Origin: CAKSFT01 sp045544615
GTDB taxonomy: Bacteria > Bacillota > Clostridia > UBA1381
Direction of reading: 5' to 3'
Assembly (NCBI GenBank): GCA_045544615.1
Contig: JAZPZI010000039.1
Coordinates: 186,001-250,000, forward strand
DNA length: 64,000 nt
Under the pieces are notes generated by a model. The model was not told the DNA's origin. It saw only the letters and a list, made by a program, of their open reading frames with translations, and did not search any database. A program made the translations under genes and the position numbers. Of this stretch, positions 51,973 through 61,345 are shown one piece after another; positions within the stretch are counted from its first letter, which is position 1, and every line of letters starts with the position of its first letter.

Positions 51973-52029
51973 CGAAAGATGCGGTCGCCTCTCTAACCCT
52001 TGAGACGACCGTTTCTTTGTTAGTTTTTT
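51971..52029 (+). terminator. Terminator after the DUF378 gene
   Basis: A long stem, AACGAAAGA..CGGTCG with CGACCG..TTTCTTTGTT, followed by a T-rich tail. Confidence 0.82.
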
Positions 52030-52064
52030 AACATAGATTTTTTGCCTCAAAACCGCATTTTTAC

Positions 52065-52093
52065 TTGATTTTTTTGCAAATTTATGGTATGAT
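52065..52093 (+). promoter_or_regulatory. Promoter for the rnf operon
   Basis: TTGATT (52065-52070), 17-base spacer, TATGAT (52088-52093), giving a leader of about 60 bases. Confidence 0.7.
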
Positions 52094-52160
52094 GAAAATA
52101 AGTGTTTTTTATTTAATTCTGTAAGAATTGAAAACCTTAAAGAAGAAAGGATGAAGATAA

Positions 52161-53480
52161 ATGATTTTTACCTTCAAGGGCGGTATGCATATACCTGACC
52201 ATAAGGAAACGACAAACCATCTTCCGATTAAAGAGTTAGACGGTGCGCCGGTACATATTTATCCGGTACAGCAACACATAGGTGCACCGCTTGATGTAAA
52301 GGTGGCGGTGGGTGATAAGGTTGCGGTAGGCGACCTGATTGCCGACAGTGATGCGTTTGTATCAACTCCGATTCACAGTTCGGTCTCTGGCGTTGTAACC
52401 GATATCAAGCCACACATTCACCCGTCGGGGAATATGGTTAATTCGATATTTATAGAAAATGACGGCGAATACAGGGTGTCTGATGCGGTAACACCAAAGG
52501 ACCCTGATGCTATGACCAAGGAAGAAATGCTCGAGGTTATTCACAAAGCCGGCATAATGGGTATGGGCGGTGCAGGTTTTCCTACACACATAAAGCTCTC
52601 GCCTCCTGCTGATAAAAAGATTACACACGTAATCGTAAACGGTGCGGAATGTGAGCCATATCTGACATCCGACCACCGCAGAATGCTCGAGACTCCTGAG
52701 GTAATCATAGACGGTCTTAAGATTTGTATGAAGCTTTTAGGACTCCAAAAGGGATATATCGGCGTTGAGTCAAACAAGCAGAATGCAATCAGGGCATTGA
52801 AAAAGGTAAAGGACACATCTGTTGAGGTTGTGACACTTATGACAAAATATCCGCAGGGGGCAGAAAAACAGCTCATCAATGCGGTAACGGGGAAGCAAGT
52901 GCCGTCGGGCGGACTTCCTGCCGATGTAGGTGTAATAGTTTTAAATATAGATACAGTTACAAATATATCAAGAGCATTCAGAACAGGTATGCCGGTTATA
53001 ACAAGAATTGTAACGGTATCGGGTGACTGTATTGGTGCGCCGGCGAATTTCCAGGTGAGAACCGGAATGCCGGTTTCTGCTATTATCGAAGCAGCAGGCG
53101 GATTCAAAAAACAACCCGAAAAGCTGATAATGGGCGGACCTATGATGGGACTTGCACTCTATTCCGATGAAGTACCTGCAATAAAGACGACCTCAGCTTT
53201 GCTTGCGCTATCAAAAGCGGAAAAAATCCACGATGCTGACACCTCCTGTATCAGATGCGGAAAGTGTGTTGAGTGTTGTCCTATGCACCTTATGCCTTTG
53301 TATTTAAATAAGTACATATTGGAAGGCGACCTTGAGAAGGCAGAAAAGTACGGTGTTATGGACTGTATTGAATGCGGAATATGCTCGTATCTTTGCCCGG
53401 GAATGCAAAGCCCGCTGAATAATATCAGAGTGACAAAGCAGCAGATTGCAGAAAACAGGAGGAAGAAAAATGGAAAATAA
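52161..53480 (+). CDS. rnfC: Rnf complex subunit C
   Basis: 439 residues. NADH/FMN-binding part with GAGFPTHIKLSP and VNGAECEPYLTSDHR, then a SLBB-like domain and two 4Fe-4S motifs, CIRCGKCVECCP and CIECGICSYLCPG. It is the peripheral NAD-side subunit of the Rnf ferredoxin:NAD+ oxidoreductase, which pumps Na+ or H+. First gene of rnfCDGEAB, in the order usual for Clostridia. Its 3' end overlaps rnfD by 11 bases. Confidence 0.97.
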   Translation: MIFTFKGGMHIPDHKETTNHLPIKELDGAPVHIYPVQQHIGAPLDVKVAVGDKVAVGDLIADSDAFVSTPIHSSVSGVVTDIKPHIHPSGNMVNSIFIENDGEYRVSDAVTPKDPDAMTKEEMLEVIHKAGIMGMGGAGFPTHIKLSPPADKKITHVIVNGAECEPYLTSDHRRMLETPEVIIDGLKICMKLLGLQKGYIGVESNKQNAIRALKKVKDTSVEVVTLMTKYPQGAEKQLINAVTGKQVPSGGLPADVGVIVLNIDTVTNISRAFRTGMPVITRIVTVSGDCIGAPANFQVRTGMPVSAIIEAAGGFKKQPEKLIMGGPMMGLALYSDEVPAIKTTSALLALSKAEKIHDADTSCIRCGKCVECCPMHLMPLYLNKYILEGDLEKAEKYGVMDCIECGICSYLCPGMQSPLNNIRVTKQQIAENRRKKNGK

Positions 53481-54435
53481 GTTTGTAGTATCTATGTCGC
53501 CTCACATTCACGAAAAAGAGGGGATAACAGGCATAATGCTCGATGTTATAATAGCTCTTGTCCCTGCAACTATTGCCGGTGTTTACTATTTCGGCCACAG
53601 AGCGGCTATGGTAATCCTTACGGCTATTGCGGCATCGGTTTTATCGGAATACCTTTATGAAAAGTTGATGAAAAAGAAGAACACAGTTGGCGACCTCTCT
53701 GCGATTGTGACAGGACTCTTGCTCGGCTTGAATCTTCCGTCGACAATTCCGCTCTGGATGGTTGTTGTGGGTTCTGTCTTTGCGATAGTTATCGTAAAAC
53801 AGCTCTATGGAGGAATAGGCAAGAACTTTATGAACCCGGCACTTGCAGGTCGTTGCTTTATGCTGATTGCATGGGCAAGTGCCATGACGAAGTTTGCAGA
53901 GCCTCTTGCCGGGATTGATGCGATATCTTCTGCAACACCGCTTTCGGTTATGAAGGGCGTATCGGAAGGAACAGTTCCTGCCCTTACAGATGCTTTCTGG
54001 GGAAATATTGCAGGCTCGATTGGTGAGACTTCGGTTTTTGCGATACTGATTGGTTTTGTGTATTTGCTCGCAAGACGGATTATCAGCTGGAAAATCCCTG
54101 TTACATATGTTGTGGTGTTCGGAGTCCTGACATATTTCTTCGGAAAGAATGCAACCGGAATGGGTCAGCTTGATTTTACACTTTTGCAGATCTCGACAGG
54201 CGGTCTTGCCCTGGCTGCAGTGTTTATGGCAACAGACTATACCACAACCCCGACAACACCTTGGGGACTTATCATCTTTGGTGCGGGATGCGGTATTCTG
54301 ACATTCGTTTTCAGAAAATTCGGTGGATACCCTGAGGGTGTATCCTTCTCGATATTGCTTATGAATATTCTGGTCCCGCAGATTGATAAGATTACGGCAC
54401 CGAAAAGATTTGGGGAGGTAAAGAAAAATGCTTAA
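53470..54435 (+). CDS. rnfD: Rnf complex subunit D
   Basis: 321 residues, about ten membrane segments. The FMN attachment region is IDAISSATPLS, where the Thr carries covalent FMN in the family. AGGAGG before the ATG at 53470 sets the start inside the end of rnfC; the longer in-frame start lacks support. MNPALAGRCFM is conserved. Forms the membrane core with RnfA and RnfE. It overlaps rnfG by 8 bases. Confidence 0.96.
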   Translation: MENKFVVSMSPHIHEKEGITGIMLDVIIALVPATIAGVYYFGHRAAMVILTAIAASVLSEYLYEKLMKKKNTVGDLSAIVTGLLLGLNLPSTIPLWMVVVGSVFAIVIVKQLYGGIGKNFMNPALAGRCFMLIAWASAMTKFAEPLAGIDAISSATPLSVMKGVSEGTVPALTDAFWGNIAGSIGETSVFAILIGFVYLLARRIISWKIPVTYVVVFGVLTYFFGKNATGMGQLDFTLLQISTGGLALAAVFMATDYTTTPTTPWGLIIFGAGCGILTFVFRKFGGYPEGVSFSILLMNILVPQIDKITAPKRFGEVKKNA

Positions 54436-55006
54436 AAAATCAGATATTCCCCAGATTATAAAGGTAAGTATCATACTGTTTTTGATAACAGGTATTTCTG
54501 CATTTATCCTGGCATATGCAAATAAGGTTACAAAGCCTTTGATTGATGAGAACAACAGAATCAAGCAGGAAACTGCAATGAAAAAGGTTATGCCCGATGC
54601 AGAGAGCTTTGAGGAAAACACAGGCTATATTGCAGAGGAGAATGCAGTAGTTAAAAAGGTTTACGATGCCAAAGCCGGCGGAGAAAACGTAGGTTATGCG
54701 GTACTTTCAGAGCCGGTGGGCTATGGCGGTGCAATCTCGATGGTTGTAGGCATCAGCACCGACGGAGTTGTGACAGGGCTTGACATAACAAAACAGACAG
54801 AAACTGCAGGCCTTGGTGCGAACTGTACAAACCCCGAGTTTACCGGAAAGTTTGAAGGAAAAACCGCTGGGATTGAGGTTGTAAAGGGAACACCAGGTGA
54901 AAATCAGATAGATGCCATGACATCGGCAACTGTTACCTCAAAGGCGGTAACCGGCGGTGTCAATGCGGCGATTGATGCGGTAAAAACTATAGAGGAGGGC
55001 AAGTGA
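54428..55006 (+). CDS. rnfG: Rnf complex subunit G
   Basis: 192 residues. An N-terminal membrane anchor (about 10-32), then an FMN-binding domain with the covalent FMN motif in DAMTSATVTSKAV (Thr near residue 164) and GYGGAISMVVGI. The soluble part faces outside. Start overlaps rnfD; its TGA overlaps the rnfE start. Confidence 0.96.
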   Translation: MLKKSDIPQIIKVSIILFLITGISAFILAYANKVTKPLIDENNRIKQETAMKKVMPDAESFEENTGYIAEENAVVKKVYDAKAGGENVGYAVLSEPVGYGGAISMVVGISTDGVVTGLDITKQTETAGLGANCTNPEFTGKFEGKTAGIEVVKGTPGENQIDAMTSATVTSKAVTGGVNAAIDAVKTIEEGK

Positions 55007-55626
55007 TGAAGAAAAACAGCAGTTTGAAGGTTTTCACAAACGGACTCATAGCTGAAAACCCGACATTTGTACAGCTTCTCGGCATGTGCCCGACTCTGGC
55101 TGTAACGACAACTCTTAAAAACGGACTCGGTATGGGACTTTCGGCAACCGCAGTGTTGATTGCATCGAATGTGCTCATATCGCTTTTGAGAAAGATTATC
55201 CCCGACAAGGTAAGAATTGCGGCGTACATAGTAATCATCGCAACTTTCGTTACGATTGTTGATATGTGCCTGCAGGCGTTTTTGCCCGAACTTGCCGTCG
55301 GGCTCGGAATTTTCATTCCGCTGATAGTAGTAAACTGTATTATCCTTGCACGTGCCGAGGCATTTGCGTCAAAGAATACAGTCGGAAAGTCTGCGATTGA
55401 CGGACTGGGTATGGGACTTGGATTTACCGGAGCTTTGTGTATCATATCGGCAGTAAGAGAATTTTTCGGTGCAGGTACACTTTGGGGTATCGAAATCTAC
55501 GGCGAGAACATCACTCCGCCGGCGATTATCGGAATGCCTCCGGGTGGATTTATCGTTCTTGGTCTTTTGATTGCTTTCATTAACTTTATCGTTAATAAGC
55601 AGAAGAAAAAGAACGGCGAAGTTTGA
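55006..55626 (+). CDS. rnfE: Rnf complex subunit E
   Basis: 206 residues, six membrane helices. Family motifs ENPTFVQLLGMCPTLAVTTTLKNGLGMG, IIVVNCIILARAEAFA and GLGMGLGFTGAL. The Cys pattern at the membrane matches the family's Fe-S site shared with RnfA. I chose the ATG at 55006; a GTG three bases before is in frame. Confidence 0.96.
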   Translation: MKKNSSLKVFTNGLIAENPTFVQLLGMCPTLAVTTTLKNGLGMGLSATAVLIASNVLISLLRKIIPDKVRIAAYIVIIATFVTIVDMCLQAFLPELAVGLGIFIPLIVVNCIILARAEAFASKNTVGKSAIDGLGMGLGFTGALCIISAVREFFGAGTLWGIEIYGENITPPAIIGMPPGGFIVLGLLIAFINFIVNKQKKKNGEV

Positions 55627-55645
55627 GAAAGGGAGGATTTATAAT

Positions 55646-56233
55646 ATGGAGATTTTATCGTTATTGATTTCCGCACTCTTTACCCAGAACTTCGTTATGG
55701 TAAAGTTTTACGGTATCTGCCCGTTTTTGGGTGTATCAAAAAAGACCGATACCGCAATCGGTATGGGTATGGCGGTTACCTTCGTAATGGCGCTTGCATC
55801 TGCAATTACCTATCTTGCAAACAGATATATCCTTATTCCTTTCGGACTTGAGTATCTGCAGACAATCCTGTTTATTCTTATAATTGCAGGACTTGTACAG
55901 TTTGTTGAGATGTTTGTTCAGAAAACTATGCCGGCACTCTATAATGCGCTCGGAATCTATCTTCCGCTTATTACCACAAACTGCGCAGTATTGGGTGTAA
56001 CACTTGTAAATGTGCAGAATGTAGAATATGCAAAGAGCTTTTTGCTCTCGCTTTTGAACGGAACCTTTGCAGCACTTGGTTTTACCCTTGCAATAGTTCT
56101 TTTTGCGGGAGTAAGAGAGTCTATAAACGAAAAGAATGTACCTGAATCCTTCAGAGGATTCCCGATTGCCCTGATAACTGCAGGTCTTATGGCTATTGCA
56201 TTTGCAGGATTTTCGGGCTTTAGCATACAGTAA
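55646..56233 (+). CDS. rnfA: Rnf complex subunit A
   Basis: 195 residues, six membrane helices, paralogous to RnfE. NFVMVKFYGICPFLGVSKKTDTAIGMG and LITTNCAVLGV carry the conserved Cys. GGGAGG before the ATG at 55646 fixes the start; a longer in-frame start lies inside rnfE. Partners RnfE to hold the membrane Fe-S cluster. Confidence 0.96.
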   Translation: MEILSLLISALFTQNFVMVKFYGICPFLGVSKKTDTAIGMGMAVTFVMALASAITYLANRYILIPFGLEYLQTILFILIIAGLVQFVEMFVQKTMPALYNALGIYLPLITTNCAVLGVTLVNVQNVEYAKSFLLSLLNGTFAALGFTLAIVLFAGVRESINEKNVPESFRGFPIALITAGLMAIAFAGFSGFSIQ

Positions 56234-56244
56234 GGGGTGAGGAT

Positions 56245-57030
56245 ATGAATGAGATTATTTCAGCCGTATTGGTTGTTGGTATTACAGGCTTGATTTTTGG
56301 CTGTATCCTTGCGATTGCCTCTGTAATCTTTGCAGTCAAAAAGGACGAAAGAATTGATAAAATTGCCGAGGTTTTGCCGGGTGCAAACTGCGGTGCCTGC
56401 GGTATGGCGGGCTGTTCTGCCTATGCTGCGGCAATCGTTGAGTCGGGTGCAGCAATTAACCTTTGCAGTGTCGGAAAGGCTGCAGTTGCCGAAAAGATAG
56501 CAGGGATTATGGGAACCGAGGCAGGAGAAGTAGAAGAAAAGGTTGCAAAGGTTCTCTGTCAGGGAACCTGCGAGAATGCAACCGATAAGTACATATATGA
56601 AGGAGTTGCCGATTGCCGTGCGGCTCAAAGGCTTGCAGGCGGTGCGAAGGAATGTGCATACGGTTGTCTCGGACTCGGCACCTGTGTCAAGGCTTGTATG
56701 TTTGATGCAATAAAGATTGAAAACGGTATTGCAGTTGTAGACGAAGAAAAGTGTACAGGATGCGGAAAGTGCCGTGAGGCATGCCCGAAGAATGTTATAG
56801 AGCTTGTGCCGAAGTCTGCAAAAGCGGTTGTGCTTTGTAAGAATAAGGATAAGGGTGCGGCTGTTAACAAATACTGTAAGACAGGTTGTATTGCCTGCAG
56901 GATTTGCGAGAAAAACTGTGAGTTCGGAGCAATTACCGTAAACGATAACTGTGCCACCATTGACTATGAAAAGTGCACAGGTTGCGGTGTTTGTGCCGAG
57001 AAATGCCCGAAGAAGGTAATAAGCTTTTAA
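56245..57030 (+). CDS. rnfB: Rnf complex subunit B
   Basis: 261 residues. N-terminal membrane anchor, an Fe-S domain (CGACGMAGCSAYAAAIV..NLC), then ferredoxin modules with CTGCGKCREACP, CIACRICEKNC and CTGCGVCAEKCP near the C-terminus. It accepts electrons from reduced ferredoxin. It is last in the operon, after a GGGGTGAGG ribosome site. Only four to six clusters can be assigned by eye. Confidence 0.96.
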   Translation: MNEIISAVLVVGITGLIFGCILAIASVIFAVKKDERIDKIAEVLPGANCGACGMAGCSAYAAAIVESGAAINLCSVGKAAVAEKIAGIMGTEAGEVEEKVAKVLCQGTCENATDKYIYEGVADCRAAQRLAGGAKECAYGCLGLGTCVKACMFDAIKIENGIAVVDEEKCTGCGKCREACPKNVIELVPKSAKAVVLCKNKDKGAAVNKYCKTGCIACRICEKNCEFGAITVNDNCATIDYEKCTGCGVCAEKCPKKVISF

Positions 57031-57148
57031 ATTATTACAAGAAAGAATAAATCGGGGGATTTGTTTGGAATAATACATTTAATGTGATTTTTTAAGGGAT
57101 TTGTTTTTAAACGGGAACGTTGAAATACAAGTTTTAGGAGAAGTTTTA

Positions 57149-59068
57149 ATGAGTAACAAGAAAAACCCAAAGTTCAGAGGAAATCCGTTTATATCTTTTC
57201 TGATAATCTCGATTGTAGGTACGGTGCTATTGAATTCCTGTATGTCACTTTTGACATCGACACCGTCGAGAGAGATTTACTACAGCGACTTTGTTTCACT
57301 GGTAGAAGAAGGCAAGGTAGAAAAGGTACACATTTTTGCGGATAAAATAGAGATTTACCAGAAAAAACAGGAAACAGAGCAGAGCATCCTGCCATTTCCG
57401 TTTTCAGAGATGTTCGGTGAGGTGGAGATTTCGTATTATACCGGAAACATAAGCGAGGAGGAGCTCATAAAGCTTCTCGATGCGGCAGGTGTTAAGTACA
57501 CAAAGCCGGTAATCGAGCCGAATCTCATAACAGATGTGATTCTGCCGTGGATATTGCCGTTTGCTATGATTTTCCTCTTCTATTTCATAATAATGAAGTT
57601 TATGTCCAAAAAAATGGGCGGCGGAGTAATGTCGGTAGGGCAGAGCAACGCCAAGGTATATATGGAAAACAAGACAGGCGTGACCTTTGCAGATGTTGCA
57701 GGTCAGGAGGAGGCAAAGGAGTCCTTGAATGAGATTGTAGACTTCCTGCACAACCCGGGTAAATATACCGCAATCGGTGCAAAACAGCCAAAGGGTGCTT
57801 TGTTGGTAGGCCCACCGGGAACAGGTAAAACTCTTCTTGCAAAGGCAGTTGCAGGTGAGGCAAATGTTCCGTTCTTCTCGCTTTCGGGTTCTGATTTTGT
57901 TGAAATGTTTGTTGGTGTCGGCGCATCCCGTGTGCGTGACCTGTTTAAGCAGGCATCGTCGAAAGCACCGTGCATTATATTTATAGACGAAATCGATGCA
58001 ATCGGTAAAAGCCGTGACAGTCAGCTTGGCGGAAACGACGAGCGTGAGCAGACTCTGAATCAGCTTCTCTCCGAAATGGACGGCTTTGATTCATCAAAGG
58101 GTGTTGTGATTTTAGCGGCAACAAACCGCCCTGAAATTCTTGATAAGGCGCTTCTTCGTCCGGGAAGATTTGACAGAAGAATTATCGTTGAAAAGCCTGA
58201 CCTTATCGGCAGAGAAGAAATTCTGAAGGTGCATATCAAGAATGTAAAGATGGCACCCGATGTTGACCTGCACGAGATGGCACTCGCAACAAGCGGTGCG
58301 GTTGGTGCAGACCTTGCGAATATGGTAAATGAGGCGGCACTTCGTGCAGTCAGAATGAACCGTACCGAGGTGAGTCAGGAAGACCTGATGGAATCGGTAG
58401 AGGTTATCATTGCCGGAAAAGAGAAAAAGGACAGAATTTTATCCGAAAAGGAAAAGAGAATTGTTGCATACCACGAGGTTGGCCATGCACTGGCAACAGC
58501 ACTGCAGAAGAACACTCACCCGGTGCAGAAAATCACGATTGTACCGAGAACTATGGGTGCTCTTGGCTACACTATGCAGATGCCTGAAGAGGAAAGGTAC
58601 CTGATGTCGAAGGATGAAATCGTTGACCAGATAACCGTGCTTTTGGCAGGCAGAGTGGCAGAAGAGATTGTATTTAATACAAAAACAACCGGTGCTGCGA
58701 ATGATATTGAACGTGCAAATGCACTTGCCCGTGCGATGATTGCACAGTACGGAATGTCGGACAGATTCGGTATGATGTCATTGGAAAGTATTGAGAACAA
58801 GTATTTAGACGGCAGAGCAGTCTCGAATTGCTCGGATGAAACCAAAACACAGCTTGATGCAGAGATAGTTAAGCTGCTTGATGAGTGCCATAAAAAGGCA
58901 GAAACTATGCTTTTAGAAAATAGAGTCGCCCTTGACAGGATTTCCGAGTTCTTAATTGAAAAGGAAAACATAACCGGTGACCAGTTTATGGAGATATTAA
59001 ACAGTGTTAACGAGGAGCAAAAAGCATCAGCTGAGGATGATGCGGAAAATACAGCTGACGGGGAGTAA
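57149..59068 (+). CDS. ftsH: ATP-dependent zinc metalloprotease FtsH
   Basis: 639 residues. TM1 at 15-32 and TM2 at 130-149 flank a short extracytoplasmic domain, then AAA+ ATPase (Walker A GPPGTGKT at 221-228, FIDEIDAIG, second region of homology) and the peptidase with H442-E-x-x-H446. Degrades membrane and regulatory proteins. AGGAG before the ATG at 57149 is better supported than an upstream in-frame start. It follows the Rnf operon after 118 bases, where I see no convincing promoter or terminator. Confidence 0.97.
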   Translation: MSNKKNPKFRGNPFISFLIISIVGTVLLNSCMSLLTSTPSREIYYSDFVSLVEEGKVEKVHIFADKIEIYQKKQETEQSILPFPFSEMFGEVEISYYTGNISEEELIKLLDAAGVKYTKPVIEPNLITDVILPWILPFAMIFLFYFIIMKFMSKKMGGGVMSVGQSNAKVYMENKTGVTFADVAGQEEAKESLNEIVDFLHNPGKYTAIGAKQPKGALLVGPPGTGKTLLAKAVAGEANVPFFSLSGSDFVEMFVGVGASRVRDLFKQASSKAPCIIFIDEIDAIGKSRDSQLGGNDEREQTLNQLLSEMDGFDSSKGVVILAATNRPEILDKALLRPGRFDRRIIVEKPDLIGREEILKVHIKNVKMAPDVDLHEMALATSGAVGADLANMVNEAALRAVRMNRTEVSQEDLMESVEVIIAGKEKKDRILSEKEKRIVAYHEVGHALATALQKNTHPVQKITIVPRTMGALGYTMQMPEEERYLMSKDEIVDQITVLLAGRVAEEIVFNTKTTGAANDIERANALARAMIAQYGMSDRFGMMSLESIENKYLDGRAVSNCSDETKTQLDAEIVKLLDECHKKAETMLLENRVALDRISEFLIEKENITGDQFMEILNSVNEEQKASAEDDAENTADGE

Positions 59069-59073
59069 ATGAA

Positions 59074-61137
59074 ATGGATATTAAAAAGCTTGTATCGGAG
59101 ATGACACTTGAGGAGAAGGCAATGCTTCTTAGCGGATGTGCCGGTACTAATACAAAAGATTTTGAAGAGCTCGGGATTCCGACAGTTTCGATGATAGACG
59201 GAACAAACGGTGTCAGAGTGATAAAAAGTAAAGTTGAGGGCGGCACAGTTTGTTTCCCTACAGGTTCAACTATAGGTGCGACATGGAGTAAAGAAGTTGC
59301 ATTCAATGTAGGAAAGGCACTCGGTGTTGAGTGCAGACACGAGGAAAGAGAGGTTTTACTTGGCCCCGGTGTTAATATGAAAAGAACACCTTACTGCGGA
59401 AGAAACTTTGAGTATTTCTCGGAAGATCCTGTTCAGTCGGGACTTATGGGTGCAAGTGTGGTAAACGGACTTGAATCGGAAGGTATCGGTGCGAGTGTTA
59501 AGCACTATGCCGCAAACAGCCAGGAATATCAGAGAATGACAATCAATGCAGAAATCGATGAGCGTACTTTGAGGGAATACTACTTAAAGTCGTTCCAGGT
59601 GGTGCTTGAGAATTCAAACCTGTCAACCGTAATGTGTGCATACAATAAAATCGGCGGTATCTGGTGCTCTGAAAATAAGTTTATTTTAACAGATATTCTA
59701 AGAGATGAATGGGGTTATGACGGTGTTATGGTGTCCGACTGGGGTGCTGTTCATGATACCTGCCGTGCTATCAAAGCAGGACTCGACCTTGATATGCCGG
59801 GCAATAAGAACATCGTAAAAGCCGTTAAAAAGGGAATTGAAGATGGTACTATTACTATGGAGGATATCGACCGCTCGGTTACAAGGATCCTCGAGTTTGT
59901 TGACCGCATAAAGAAGATGGGAAAAGGCCCGCTTGAGTATGAATACAGCCGTGAGGCAATCCATGAAGAGGCGAAAAAGGCGGCACTTGAGGGCATTACA
60001 CTCCTGAGAAACGATGACGATGTTTTGCCGATTACAAAAGAAAAATATAAAAAGATTGCAGTATTCGGACACGCCGCAGAACGCCCGATGATTATGGGTG
60101 CAGGCAGTGCAAAGAGTTATGTAATCGATGAGCTTATCGATAAGCCGATTGATTTTATGAGAAAATATGCCGAGGAAGAGGGCATCGAGCTTTACTATAG
60201 CCCTGTTTACCGTGACGGTTTCATGGGTGCTGAGGATATCGGTGAAATCAATAACTTTGCTAATCTCGGAAACGATTTCGATGCTATGATACTTTTCGTA
60301 AGCGATAACTACGGCGCTGAAGTTGAAACCGAGTATTGGGACAGAGAAAACCTCACCTTCCCGAACTATATGAACGGTATGATTGAGGCGGCTTGCAATG
60401 CGTGTAAAAATGTCATAGTTGTTATGCAGACAGGCTCTGCACCAATCCCGGGTAAGTGGCACGATAAGGTCAAGGGTATCGTTCAGATGTGGTATTCGGG
60501 CGAAGCTGGCGGAAGTGCAGTTTCGGATATTTTGTTCGGCAAGGAAAACCCGAGCGGAAAGCTTGGTGAAACATTTATCCTTGAGCCGAGATATGAAATG
60601 GACATCTCGGGTGACGGAAGAAAGACCTGGCACCAGGAGGGAATGTTTGTAGGTTACAGATACTATGACCTGCACCCCGAAAAGGTTTGGTTCCCGTTCG
60701 GTCACGGCCTTACATACACAAGCTTTGAATATTCAGACCTGAAGCTTTCTAAAACCGAGGGCGACGAAAAGGATATGAATGTCAAGGTCAGCGTAAAGGT
60801 TAAGAATGTCGGAAAAAGAGCCGGAAAAGAAGTTGTTGAGCTCTATGTCGGACACAAAAACAGTGTGGTATTAAAGCCTAAAAAGGAATTAAAAGGGTTC
60901 GAGAAAATCCATCTTGAGCCGGGTGAGGAAAAAGAGGTTACATTCGAGCTTACCGAAAAGGATTTCCAGTATTACAATATCTGCTTGAAAGACTGGCATG
61001 TCGAGAGCGGAAAGTATGAAATTTCTGTCGGTGCATCAACTGCCGATATAAGAGAAAAGGCAGAATATTCTATTAAAATCAAGGACGATTATTCAATAGA
61101 CGAGGTCTCGACCAAGTTTATAATGCTGGAAGCCTGA
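59074..61137 (+). CDS. Glycoside hydrolase family 3 beta-glucosidase-like enzyme
   Basis: 687 residues. GH3 (beta/alpha)8 and alpha/beta sandwich domains with nucleophile D222 in MVSDWGAVHD, GPGVNMKRTPYCGRNFEYFSEDP, SVKHYAANSQE and a C-terminal fibronectin III-like domain (NVGKRAGKEVVELYV). Cytosolic, no signal peptide. It splits short beta-glucosides or related sugars (beta-xylosides are possible in the family). GGGGAG before the ATG; it begins 5 bases after ftsH, an odd partnership that may be only read-through. A repeat follows the stop. Confidence 0.93.
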   Translation: MDIKKLVSEMTLEEKAMLLSGCAGTNTKDFEELGIPTVSMIDGTNGVRVIKSKVEGGTVCFPTGSTIGATWSKEVAFNVGKALGVECRHEEREVLLGPGVNMKRTPYCGRNFEYFSEDPVQSGLMGASVVNGLESEGIGASVKHYAANSQEYQRMTINAEIDERTLREYYLKSFQVVLENSNLSTVMCAYNKIGGIWCSENKFILTDILRDEWGYDGVMVSDWGAVHDTCRAIKAGLDLDMPGNKNIVKAVKKGIEDGTITMEDIDRSVTRILEFVDRIKKMGKGPLEYEYSREAIHEEAKKAALEGITLLRNDDDVLPITKEKYKKIAVFGHAAERPMIMGAGSAKSYVIDELIDKPIDFMRKYAEEEGIELYYSPVYRDGFMGAEDIGEINNFANLGNDFDAMILFVSDNYGAEVETEYWDRENLTFPNYMNGMIEAACNACKNVIVVMQTGSAPIPGKWHDKVKGIVQMWYSGEAGGSAVSDILFGKENPSGKLGETFILEPRYEMDISGDGRKTWHQEGMFVGYRYYDLHPEKVWFPFGHGLTYTSFEYSDLKLSKTEGDEKDMNVKVSVKVKNVGKRAGKEVVELYVGHKNSVVLKPKKELKGFEKIHLEPGEEKEVTFELTEKDFQYYNICLKDWHVESGKYEISVGASTADIREKAEYSIKIKDDYSIDEVSTKFIMLEA

Positions 61138-61142
61138 CCTAC

Positions 61143-61235
61143 AGTGATATTTGTCGCATATCGACAAGTGATATACCTAACGCTATGATATATTTGTTTT
61201 GCAAATGTGATGCATCCGATAAATCGGATGTTAAG
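61143..61235 (+). repeat. GTGATAT-type palindromic repeat array
   Basis: Three small palindromic units: AGTGATATTTGTCG with CGACAAGTGATAT; ATTTG..CAAAT followed by GTGAT; and ATCCGATAAATCGGAT. It resembles the GTGATAT-rich repeats scattered through gut Clostridia genomes, from memory. It directly follows the GH3 gene. Confidence 0.75.
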
Positions 61236-61238
61236 GAT

Positions 61239-61263
61239 AAAAAGCCGTCAAAGACGGCTTTTT
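61239..61263 (+). terminator. Terminator after the GH3 gene
   Basis: AAAAAGCCGTC and GACGGCTTTTT pair around AAA. Confidence 0.9.
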
Positions 61264-61280
61264 AATTTATATATCGGTAC

Positions 61281-61309
61281 TTGATATATTTTTTGAAATA
61301 TGGTAAAAT
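61281..61309 (+). promoter_or_regulatory. Promoter for the chromate transporter genes
   Basis: TTGATA (61281-61286), 17-base spacer, TAAAAT (61304-61309). Confidence 0.7.
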
Positions 61310-61345
61310 AATATAATTAAAATATGGAAAAAGGTGAAAAATAAA

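Noticed and set aside
56260..57078. Long minus-strand frame opposite rnfB
   Set aside because: It is the shadow of rnfB's Cys-rich codons; no ribosome site, and rnfB is certain.
59698..60705. 335-codon minus-strand frame opposite the GH3 gene
   Set aside because: Composition is that of an antisense shadow, and the GH3 frame has intact catalytic motifs.
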